Below are positions 13,819-24,024 of a stretch of DNA of 64,000 nucleotides, piece after piece. The notes beneath the pieces are model-generated. The model was given only the letters and a program-made list of their open reading frames with translations, was not told where the DNA came from and searched no databases. The stretch covers positions 12,276,001 through 12,340,000 of the forward strand of contig NC_046683.1 in assembly GCF_009870125.1 (NCBI RefSeq), in the 5' to 3' direction. How positions within the stretch are numbered: position 1 is the stretch's first letter; every line of letters starts with the position of its first letter. Both the position numbers and the translations under genes were made by a program. Source of the DNA: Drosophila pseudoobscura. Its lineage: Eukaryota > Arthropoda > Insecta > Diptera > Drosophilidae.

Positions 13819-14871
13819 TGAAATTAACGAAATTGCAAAGCAGAAAGAGCAACAACAACAAAAATAACAAAGCAGAAAACAGAAAGCAGAAAGGAGAAGA
13901 AGAGCAGAAAAATAGAGAGGAAAAAAAGCTAAATCGCCAGAAAGCGGAAAGAAAGGAGCAAGCAGAAAGGGAAACGAAAGGACAAGAACAAAAACAACAA
14001 AGTTCCAATAAAATGTAAGAAATGAAGGAAGAACTAAAGAGAACTTGGTAGAGGGGTACGAAAATAGGCAATAACGAAGCTAGAAGGTAGAGAGACTGAA
14101 AGAAGAGGCACAAAGCTAAACGGATAACGTAAAGAGTAGAAAGAAATGGTCTGGGAACACACAAAGAAGCAGCGAAACGGAGCAGAAAGAAACCCCTTTT
14201 TTTAATTGTTTTTTTTATATAGTGATTTTGGACGGTGAGAGGAAGTCCTTAGAGATTTGGCAAAAATACTGTGACACGTTGTCAACAAAATAAACAAATG
14301 TGAAAGTCTGTGGGACGTACGGGCAACATTCAGCATAAGTTTCCCTGTGGCCCTGCCCATGCCTCTTCCAAAGGGCGTGTGCGTGTGTGCGTGTGTGCGT
14401 GTGTTCGTGTGGGCGCCCCAACGTATGGCGACAAAAAACCCTAGCCACAAAATTCAAGAGATAAACAACAACGTGTCGAAACTAAAATTGAATGAAAAGT
14501 AAAAGTCAGCCGGAAAAGGGAAAGTCCATAAAAAATATGTAATTGAGTTTCAAACAATTAAGGAAGTTCCTCTCGTGCAAACATAAACATAAACAAAAGT
14601 TGAACAAAAAAACAAAAAGAAAAATACAAAAAAAAAAAAAAAATAATACAAGAAAGGAACCGCTTACGACGGCGTTGCCACCTCGTTGCGGCAAGGCGAC
14701 ACACGACAGCGAGTGTATGGTGGCCGTGTGTTTTTTTCTGTGTTTTTTTTTTGTATTCGTTTCGTTCGTTGTTGTTTCGCGTTGCCGCGATAGCTTTGTC
14801 GTTGTCGCCGGGATATCATTCCAGAGATAGTATTCAGTATTTTCTTCTTGTCTCTTTTGGTGACACGCGAC
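11760..14871 (+). promoter_or_regulatory. Probable promoter and leader region of the PRDM gene
   Basis: The region has the texture of a fly promoter and 5' leader: GA/CA repeats (12803-12823, 13789-13819), GC-rich CGACGA and GCCGCC blocks near 12900-12950 and 13130-13160, an ATAAATAAAA motif near 13196, and A-rich purine sequence. Many ATGs, for example near 14012, suggest that part of it is intronic. A donor-like AAC|GTAAGA near 13540 and acceptor-like CGACAG near 14871 could define a leader intron. The start site cannot be fixed from sequence. Confidence 0.35.
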
Positions 14872-14906
14872 AGTAGTAACAACGCAAAAAGGATACGAAG
14901 AAAGCA

Positions 14907-15056
14907 ATGCAACAACAGCAACAGCAGCCACAATTGAAGAAGCAGCAGCAGCAGAAACGGCAACAACTTGCAACACAACAAAATCAGCAGCAACATCAAG
15001 AACAGCAGCATCAGCAACATCAGCAACAACAACAACAACAACAACAACAAGTGTAG
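14907..15056 (+). CDS. Upstream ORF 1, poly-Gln (49 aa)
   Basis: ATG at 14907 opens a 49-residue frame made almost wholly of Gln with some His, Lys and Leu, ending TAG at 15054-15056. It is in the same frame as the PRDM start at 15684, with stops at 15054 and 15084 in between. If the leader is transcribed as I expect, this uORF could reduce translation of the main ORF. It may equally be a by-product of CAG/CAA repeats. Confidence 0.3.
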   Translation: MQQQQQQPQLKKQQQQKRQQLATQQNQQQHQEQQHQQHQQQQQQQQQQV

Positions 15057-15089
15057 TGTGTCGCACGCGCGACTGTGTGTGTGTGAATA

Positions 15090-15269
15090 ATGAAGAAGAA
15101 GCAGAAACAACAGCAGCAGCAGAGGCAGAGGCAGCAGCAGGTGCAGCAGCAGCAGCAGCATCAGCATCAGCAGCAGAGGCAGGGCAAGGCGCCATCTGAG
15201 GCAGAGTCGGAGACAGAGCGTTGCAACAATTCGCGTCGCAGTAGCGCCGCCAGCAACAACAACAAATAG
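15090..15269 (+). CDS. Upstream ORF 2, Gln-rich, in frame with PRDM start (59 aa)
   Basis: ATG at 15090 opens a 59-residue frame: a basic MKKKQK start, Gln/His runs, then a less repetitive acidic and Ser/Asn tail ending SSAASNNNK. It stops at a single TAG (15267-15269) followed by CAA. Beyond that stop the same frame stays open for 138 codons to the PRDM ATG at 15684. That stretch contains an RS-like region (about 15414-15680) and a CTG codon at 15276. Three readings are possible: a simple uORF, stop readthrough giving an N-terminal extension, or non-AUG initiation. None can be settled here. Confidence 0.35.
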   Translation: MKKKQKQQQQQRQRQQQVQQQQQHQHQQQRQGKAPSEAESETERCNNSRRSSAASNNNK

Positions 15270-15683
15270 CAAAAACTGAGCAGCGTTCGGCAAAGCGCAA
15301 CAACAATTACAATTGCAACCAAATCGGCAACAAAATCAACAACAAACATCAATACAACAACAGCGGCAACAACTAAGCGTCGGAGAGCGGCAGGTAGCAA
15401 CAGCAAGAGGAACATCAGGCGGAGTCGCAGTAGGAGTGCGAGCAGGAACAGAAGCAGGAGCAGGAGCCGGAGTCACAGTCCCAGCAACAGTCACAGTCAC
15501 AGCAACAGTCACAGTAACAGTCACAGTAGGAATAACAGCATTCAGAGTCCCGCCCGGAGCATTCGGAGCCCACCCCGCAGCATTCGGAGTCCCAGCCCCA
15601 GTCCCAGTCCCAGTCCCAACAGGAGTCGCACCAGCAGCACTTGTAGCAGCCGCACTTGCAGCAGCGAAAGCGAAGCCAGCAGC

Positions 15684-17378
15684 ATGTCCAAGGCAAGCAG
15701 CACGACACCCACTGCAGCAGCTGTTGGGGCAAGTGCAACAAATGCCTCGAATGCGAATTCGAATGCGAATGCGAATGCAAATGCCAATGTGAATGCGAAT
15801 CCCAATGCCGATTTCAGTGCATTCGATTTCAATGATAGTTCGGATAATTCCGATACGCCGCTAGTGCCACGCCCACCGTTCCTGAGTCGCGCCGCCGCGG
15901 CAGCAGCTGCGGCAGCGGCAGCAGCAGCCGCACTGAGCAGCAGCAGCAACAATTCCAATTCCCAAACTTCAGGCGGTGGCGGCGTGCAACAACAGCAGAA
16001 CATGCAGCAACAACAGAACCAGCAACAGCACCTCAATAACAACAGCAACAACAACAACAACAGCTTGCAGCATAACAACAACAATAACAATTGCCGTAGT
16101 AGCAGTCGCAGCAGCAGCACTTCCCAAAGCAGCCTGGACGAGGAGGAGGACGAAGATGAAGAGGAGCAGCAACACCAGCAGCAGCAGCAGCAACAGCAGC
16201 AGAGGGCTGCTGCAGCAGCTGCCGTTGTTGCAGCAGCAGTCAGCGCGTTGCACAACGGTAAACAGCAGTTCAACAACAACAACAGCAACATTAACAACAA
16301 CAGCAAGGGGCGAGAGCCACGAGAACTGCACGATCCTCAGCAACAGCAGCAGCAACAGCAACATCATCCAGAAGATGAGGAGGAAGACGACTACGACGAG
16401 GATGATGAGGAGGATGATGAAGAGGAGCCACAACACCAGCAGCAGCAGCAACAACATGGCAATGGACTTGGCCATGACCTCACGCCCACAGATCTGCGTC
16501 ACGTCCTGCCATCCAGCACCACCCATCACGATCATCTCCACCAGCAGCAACAGCAACAGCAGCAGCAGCAACAGCAACCGCAGTTGCAGACGCAGTTGCA
16601 GTCACAGATGCAGCAGCCGCAGCAGCACCAGCACCACCCCCAAGAACAGCCCGACTACGACGACGATGGCGAGGACGAGGACGATGAGGACGAGGAGGAG
16701 GACGAGGCGGCCAGCAGTCACCTGGACAGCCGGGCCACTCTCACATCGGCCCACCTGAACAGCGCGGCGGCGGCCGAGAGCAGCGGCCTGCACATGAGCG
16801 CCGTGGCCGCGGCTGCCGCGGCAGCAGCAGCAGCGGCTGCGGCCGCAGTCAAGCTGAACGCACAGCTGGAGCAGCAGAACGCCACGGCCCTGGACATGGC
16901 CAGCGTGGGTCCAGGTGGTGGCGCCAATGTCCCTCAAATGTCGATGGTGCCCGCCCCGAGCAGCCTCATTGGCGGCAACAGCAACACCAGCTTCTCCACC
17001 AACAACAACAGTAACCATGCCCTCAGCTCGACGCACGGCAGCACGGGCGGCGGGGCGGGTGGTGCCAACTGCAGCAACGATCTGGCGGCCAACTCTCGCG
17101 GTGGAGCGGGCAGTGTGGGCCCCACCTCCCAGCAGCAGCAGCAGCCACACCAACAGCTGCAGCAGCTGCAACAGCAGCAGTCGGGCAGCGGGAGCAGCAG
17201 CGCAGCCAGCGAGCGGAGAAAGTACCGCCACCAGAACTACAGCAAGAACATCTATATAGGCACAAAGAACGCCGAAAAATGGGAGCACATGCGCACCCGG
17301 CTTCAATTCAAAAACGACGTGGAGTTTGTCGCCTACCTCCTCAATCTGGCCGACAACGATACGGATCGACTAAACAAG
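15684..17378 (+). CDS. PRDM-family gene, 5' coding exon
   Basis: First coding exon assigned to the PRDM gene: ATG at 15684, 565 codons, ending at an AAG|GTGAGT donor (intron from 17379, phase 0). Most of it is low complexity: a NANANA run, Ala runs, many Gln/Asn runs and several Asp/Glu blocks. The last 55 or so residues are different: a basic SERRKYRHQNYSKNIYIG segment, then an evenly mixed, helical-looking KNDVEFVAYLLNLADN stretch. This suggests a real conserved N-terminal domain, which I cannot name. Its phase does not fit the next exon I can find (24025, needs two incoming bases), so at least one small exon of length 3n+2 is missing from my model, or the two exons belong to different isoforms. 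Assignment to this gene is from strand, spacing and lack of any other partner. Confidence 0.7.
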
Positions 17379-18084
17379 TGAGTAGAGAAAGCCCCTACCA
17401 TGCATTGTTGGCCCCCCATAATGAGGTCTTAGAAGGGATCTTGACCCCTTGACCCTCATTCCATCGACTCTCTTAGAAAATATCGATATTTAAGGATAGT
17501 TGGAGCTTTTCACCCGAAGCTAGCCCTTCCTTTTGGCATTTCAGATCCCATCAAACTGTATTTAATGGGTAGTATTTGTCTTGTTTCGTTCCTACATTGG
17601 GATCTTCTCGTTGAGAAAGGGCACTGCTTTGTTTTCTTCTCGTTGGTGCTCTTCTCGTTGAGATATGTCAGCACAAGGTGATCCTCTGATCCTCCTCCTC
17701 TGGATGAGGTCTGACAACCTTTGGTGTTAGCCTCCCTTCAACAACACTTCATCTTTTGAGTGCATTACTTATCTCTTACACTCTCGAGTCATCAATGTGG
17801 CCGCGTCTCTATTTTTATACCTGGTACTCAGTCAGTATGTATGGGAGATCATGAAATATGTAACCTATACAACGCGGAATTTCTCAGCATTTGGGAGAAA
17901 CATAGAGAGAAGGAGAGAAACCACGACCACTAACGTTAATTGTTGCACTCCGTTTATCATCTTTCCACTTAATGACCTAATTGATCAGAGTTGAAGAATA
18001 TTTTATGTTTCATTTCTCCTTACATTTTTGTTTTACCAGCCGTTTTATCTCGCTCCGGCTCCTCCAGAGCACGCACATTGCACG

Positions 18085-18411
18085 AGGTAGATTGTGTGAG
18101 CGAAAGAGAGAGAGAGAGAGGGAATGAGTCAGCGCGTGAAAGAGGGCTTGGGGCCACCATAATAATAATGATCCGATGTGATCCAGATTCGGCATCCTGC
18201 TATATATGGTTAGTCTCTATGATGCTGCGTTTTCGGTTTGCTCGTATCGTATATAGTCTCTGAGAACTTGGCGTCCAGCCTATTGATGCTGATCAAGAAT
18301 ATATATACCTACCTTATGGGGTCGGAAACGCTTTCTTCTGGGTGTTACAGACGTTCACTTGCATCACAAATCTAATATACCCCGGAATCCTCTTCGAGCG
18401 CCGGGTATAAA
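18085..18411 (+). mobile_element. Helitron-like (DINE-1 type) 3' fragment
   Basis: Matches, in the same orientation, the right part of the larger element at 48.65-49.81 kb. Shared landmarks in order are a GA-rich block, AATAATGATCCGAT, CTCTATGAT, TGATCAAGAATATATA, GGGTCGGAAACG and ACAAATCTAATATA, ending near CGGGTATAAA. Sequence as far left as about 17810 may belong to it. The family name is from memory of fly DINE-1/ISX-type repeats; the similarity between the two copies is directly visible. Confidence 0.6.
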
Positions 18412-21400
18412 AACAGAAACCGAAAGAGAAGGAAGCACAAAAGAACAAAGTACAGACCGCCAGAGATAGAGATATGGCAACGTTGCGTTGGCCCTGATTG
18501 TTGATAGTTGTGCAGTCTCGAAGGCACCGCGCCGCCGAATGCAATCCACACACGCACACACACTTGAGTACATATGTATGTATGTATGGTGAAAGCTTTT
18601 TGGGCACCACACACACAGAGAGAGAAAGAGAGATAGAGTGATTGAGATAGAGAATTGGTTTGGTGGAATGGAAGGTTGGTGGGTAGGGGAGCAGGGGTTG
18701 GTCGACGGCTCAAGTCCTGGAGGAGCGGTGGAAGAATGTTGCCCAGGGATACGGAGAGAAAGGGAGACAAATGGCGCGGCACAAAAGCGAACCATGTAAA
18801 AGCGATTCATGCCCGAATGCATCTTTCTCTCTCTCTCTCTGCACTCTGTTCCCCTTGCTTCCCCCATAGCCCCCCCAACCCCCTACAACAGTTGGACCAT
18901 GTGGTACAAAGGCACAAATGCGGTACTCCTGCGGTTGCATGCAACGGCGCTTTCATGTTGCCTCTGCTGGAGCCATAGCCCGCTGTGTCCCCCTTTTCCT
19001 CGTCGTCGTCGTCATAGTCGTCGTCGTCGTCGTAGTCGTTGTCGCTGCCGCCTTGTCAGCGGAAGCGGAAAAAGCAACACGCTCACATATACAAACACAC
19101 ACACACACATATACAGCATAGATGCACAAGAACACTGTGGCACACACTCACAAAGCGCACTCACACACACACACACACACACATGCAGGAGACAGAGCAC
19201 ACTCAAGCAACATCGTAGAGGATGTTGTTGCATGCATTTGCATGCCATGTTGCCAATCGCCCACTCACACTTGCAAACTAATAGAGAGAGACAGGGACAG
19301 AGACAGAGAGAGAGAAAGGTACAGAGAAAGAGAGAGAGAGAGAGAAGAGGTGGGTAGCGGAGCCATAGGAGTGTGTACTCATACATATACTAGTGCCCGT
19401 ATTATTGCTCTGGCTCCGGCTTTGGCTTTGGGGTAGGGGTAGGGGTAGGGGTCCTTCAGTCCCCTCCCCACGGCTTCAACATGGCTCCAACATGAATGCG
19501 TCGCGAATTTTCTTCCTTTGCCCCACATTGCACAAACCCCTTGATGCCCCTTACAGCCGCCACAGCAACCACCCCCAAATATCCACCGTCCACCGCCTAC
19601 CCGCTGCCACGCCTTGTTGCACTGCAGTTCGAGCGCGCCATTTGGCGTTTTGTACTCACATACATGTGTATGTATGTATGTGCATGTGTATGTTCCCAGG
19701 CAGCCACCCGCAACCACCCCTCACTCCATTTCTCTGCTTTCTCTACGTGTGTGTGTGTGTGTGTGTGTGCCTGCTGCGTGGCAAATACGAAATGCCAATG
19801 CTGAAATGTGGGTTCACATTCGGTTCGCTCCCTGCCATTTGGTTGCCTCTTTGTTGGACCACCAGAAGGAGTAGCAGCAGCCACAACAGCAAGAAGGAGA
19901 ATACCACAAGGAGTCACAAGAAGGGGCGGCCAGGGGCACAAAGGCCCAGAGGCCCAGAGGCCCAGAGGCGCAGAGGAGAGGCCTCAAGATGATCATTAAA
20001 GAAGATGAACTCAAACGATGTGTTCAGCAGTGAGTTCAACAATCCATTCATGCCATTGCGATCGTTAGGATCAAAGGAACCTTCAACATACCATGCCAAA
20101 AAAGATTCGTTTGCAGGACTATTATATCTCTTGGACCAGAGAACATTCAATCTGATACCTGTTACGCGGAGGTCATTATTTGCAGTTGATTTTCGCCCAG
20201 CCTCCATCCCAGCTTCCCACTCAAATGTAGGCCCTTCGACCCCAATTTGTTGCGATTGTTTTGTTAAGACCCAAAAATAGCCACCAATTGAATTTGGGAA
20301 TGTCACGCGCTCTATATATGTGTATCGCAATCTATATGTAGCATTTGCATCAGCTTCCTAGCCACGTCCGCTCGTAGCAGGGGTGCCAGTAGAGCGCATT
20401 CGAATGCCATATAATGCAAATGACGCGAATGGCTCGAATGACGTTAATTCGCTTAACAACTTTTGCCACATGCGAACCTACAGCGACAACATATGTACGT
20501 CATGCGATATGAATGATAGGGGGCTTTCAGTTCCTGTTCCTGTTAACTCCACAAGGACACATGCAAATGACGTTAATTCGGTCTGCCAGAAATATCCCCT
20601 TCCATATGAATGGCACACAATAAACAGACAGCATTCAACAGTCACGTGGCGGGCTTTTTCAATACATATGGCATAGGGATAAGTAAACTAAATTTTGTAT
20701 TTAGCCTGGAAGGAAAACGAGCTATAGATCTATAGATCTAAAGTGGGTTTATCGCATAATCGGATACTAGTTTCCTTAGTGGAAGGAAAGTTTCCTTAAG
20801 GAACTCTCACTTCTTCCACATACCCTCTAATGCGAACAGATATTTTCAGCGAAAAACAGAGGAAAAAGTCCTTCATTTGAGACTCAACGAATGATCAGGC
20901 AGGGCAGTACTACTATTAATGGAAAACCAAGTTTTTTCCTGAAAATATCTTCACAACTCAGGTTTGTCTCATCGCATTTGCTGGCTGGCTTTGAGCCTGG
21001 AGCAAAAAGTGTTCGAATTGGTTTTAAAATGGTTATGGTTATGAGGTTCCCCGATGAGTTCTTCCGCAATTGTTTATAGGCGATGGAGCTGCTTCATCTA
21101 GGTATATCTATAAAGCAGATCTCTCTTAAAGGCACACAAATTTGAAAGAGCGATCGTTGCCATGACAACTTTATGAGATAAAGTCATATAATTTCAATGC
21201 CATGGAATAACATGTGTACTCGTACACAGGGGTTGCCACAGAACACATTCCAACAGAATTCCAACTGTGTTGGAATGGCTTTCTGTGGCGCTAAACAAGT
21301 TTATGTACAATTGAAAAAATGTTAATGTGGCGGGGATGCCACAGATTGCTAGCCCCCCCGAGTTGTCCGGGTTGTTGAGTTCAAATCTGGAAACAAAGTG

Positions 21401-22373
21401 CTGTTCGGCAGTGGCAAAGCAGTCCTATTGTAATGCGCCCTGGTGATCTTGGCCAGGCCTTATCGATGTGCCAGACACTTTCCCAAAAGAGACCACCACA
21501 TCAATGTATCTGCAAATATCTTTATCCAATATCTGCAGTCTGGAGGCGCCTGCTACACTCCTGCTTCACACCTCCGAACACATTTCTGTCCCTTTTCCCA
21601 TGGCTGCCATAAGCACACACATTCAGGCACAAAGACAGACACACGTTAGATATCATTCCCACCATCCACAGTGCGAATGTTGTCAGCCTTGGCTCCCTAA
21701 TGGCTCTCCCTCTTTGGCTTTTTCCAATTCGCATTTCGTATACGCCATGTCGCCAATTTCTGCGAATTTTCGCCAAAAAGCACAAAATTGATGTGCGATT
21801 GTCTTTGTGTGTGTACGCGTGTACGCGTGTGTGTGTGCGTCTATGGCTGTGTTTGTGCGTGTCTCGTTTCTCCAACTGTCTATGTGTCTGTGCCTCTGTG
21901 CTCAATGCGGCAACGAGAAAGGCAAACGCACACGAAACAGAATCGCAATCCAACCCAACAGCAACAGCAACAGCAGCAGCAACCCCCCATAGCCCCAACT
22001 CCAACTCGAAGCCGAAAAACTGAAACCGAACCGAACCAGGCCCAAAAACCCAACTCAAGCCCACCGCTGGGGGCCCTCAAGCAGCACATTAACGGCAGAG
22101 ACACTGGCCAGAGCGACACAGCGAAAGAGAGAAAGACGGAGAGGGGGAGGGAGAGTTACGGAATGAGAGCAATGGGCAGAAGCAGAAGCAGCAGCAGCCC
22201 AGAGTCCGCTGCCATTGCTCGTTCATTCGCTCGCTCAATCGTTTCACTCGTTCGTTTCACTCGCTGTTGTCTGGGGACGAGTGGGCTGGTGCTGGTGCTG
22301 GCGCTGTCGCTGGTGGGGGATGAGACTGGACCCAATTGGGGAGTGGGATGGGTGGGAGAGGGGAGGATGAAGG

Positions 22374-22423
22374 ATGAAGGAAAGGGGGTGGCTGAAAGGA
22401 AGGCTGAGACAAAGTGGGACAGG
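22374..22423 (+). other. Possible alternative first coding exon of PRDM gene
   Basis: A good donor (ACAGG|GTAAGTG, intron from 22424) ends an interval where ATG at 22374 opens 16 codons plus two bases. That is exactly the phase needed to join the exon at 24025, giving MKERGWLKGRLRQSGT then G-LPPPSPAP. Upstream lies TTCATTCGCTCG-type sequence typical of fly start regions (about 22215-22265). This would make a shorter isoform lacking the 15684 exon. The peptide is not recognisable and the exon rests on splice phase alone. Confidence 0.25.
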
Positions 22424-24024
22424 GTAAGTGGTTAGATGGGGGTATGCAATGCCTCGGGTGGGCTGGCTCTGGCTGCCTGGTTGCCTGGCTGCCTGGATGG
22501 ATGGATGGTATCGCTTGCTGTTGCCGCTGCTCTCGATATTGCTGTTAAGGTTCTAAGGTGGAGGATTTAATGAACGATAACACAAGCAACACACATTCCG
22601 CAGAGCGCGGTGGAGACATTGCGAAGGAGCGGAGTGGGACTTTGAGGGAATGCATGCTGCATGTACAACATTGTCCATGCATTACGCCCACACCGCTCCC
22701 CCTTTCAAATGGCCATTCCCCCCGCCACACCACACGAAATACAAGCGAACTCAATCTCAATCGGCACCAAAGGCGAACAAGACGCAATGCAATTGCATTT
22801 TATAGATGCAAGGCAGGTGTGCAAGACGGGACTGAACTTAGACCATTCAAAGTTTCATCTTGTTTTCGAGGCTCGAGGTTTGAGGTTCGACGTTGGTGGC
22901 TGGAGGCTGGAGGCTGGAGTTTAGACAGAAGAAATATCCTTGACGACTGACCACCAACAACTAGTTGCTCAAAGAGATGCATTCGCAGAGATATCGTATT
23001 GAGCGAAGCTGTCGGTAGAGAATATATCACAAAGAGATGCACAACATAATTAAGGCTGTTATGGCAACGGGGAACCGGACTGGCTGGCAGGGAATTAATG
23101 AGGGATTTAATGTGGCTCTCAGATTCCACCCATCCGCAGATTGTACGCAAATATTAAACGCACTTTGACCCACTAAGGAAAGCAATTAATTAACCAAGAA
23201 CAAAATCGACACGTTTCCCATATTTGTTGAGACAGAGGACCATCGCTAACTGCGCAGCTATTTGCAGGAAAATTGCAAAGAAAATTATGGCATAGGTATT
23301 TTTCTTGCGAGTGGAGGCGCTCGCCAGCGGTTCAGAGACTTGTTCCAAGAATTTTTCAAAATAGAATCTCAGTGCTTGCGCCTTTCGCAATATGGCAATA
23401 TCATCACCATATTGAGGGCCAGCTGGACACTGCCACCGGCAACACCACCACTCCTGATCCACATCGTGTCCGGGCCCCCACCCCCCCCTTAAGCGTCACG
23501 CGGAAAGCGAGGGAAGCGCAAGCGAAATTAATTAAACGCAAAGGCGACAACAACAAGGAAGGACACAGAAAGCAGCGAATCCGAATGCTGTGGAAACGAT
23601 GAGGGGGGGGAAGGGGAGGGAGGAATGCCGATTGGTGTGGGGAAAAAGCTTTGGTACAGCTCTGGTCGTGGTCCTGGGCGTGGACCAGCGAACGTGGCAC
23701 AAAACGTGCAACATGGCCAAGGCGGCACTCGAAGATATATACGGGTGTATATATGTATGTAGAAGTATTCGTATGCCTTTACCTTTATGGAGTCTTCCGT
23801 CTGTGGGGGGGCTGTATCGAATTTGCCAAGAAACTGGTGAAGCAAAATGTCTGATGCAGTGGCCGGAAAGCCCCCAAGAGCTCCCATCTGGGAGCCTTTG
23901 AAAGCGGAAAGATTGTCACAAAGCATGGATTGAAATGCAATCTTTCTGTGGTGTGGACTTTTAGATTTCGGGGTACCTTCCACTGTAGATCTCTGTCTAA
24001 TCTCTTATCCCTCCCTCTTTATAG

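Larger units (their letters stand above)
17379..24024 (+). other. Large PRDM intron (6.6 kb)
   Basis: It lies between a GTGAGT donor and the CTCCCTCTTTATAG acceptor. It holds a Helitron-like fragment (to 18411), CA/GT/GA microsatellites (19082-19183, 19748-19769), a GGCCCAGAG tandem run (about 19941-19970), a 15-base word AATGACGTTAATTCG present twice (20437-20451, 20566-20580), a stem-loop at 21235-21289 and a possible alternative first exon ending at 22423. No coding frame within it has domain character. Confidence 0.6.

Noticed and set aside
14506..17306. Long minus-strand frames rich in Leu, Val, Cys and Ala opposite the CAG-rich leader and first PRDM exon
   Set aside because: They are antisense shadows of CAG/CAA/GCA repeats: single-residue runs, no domains, no splice or start context.
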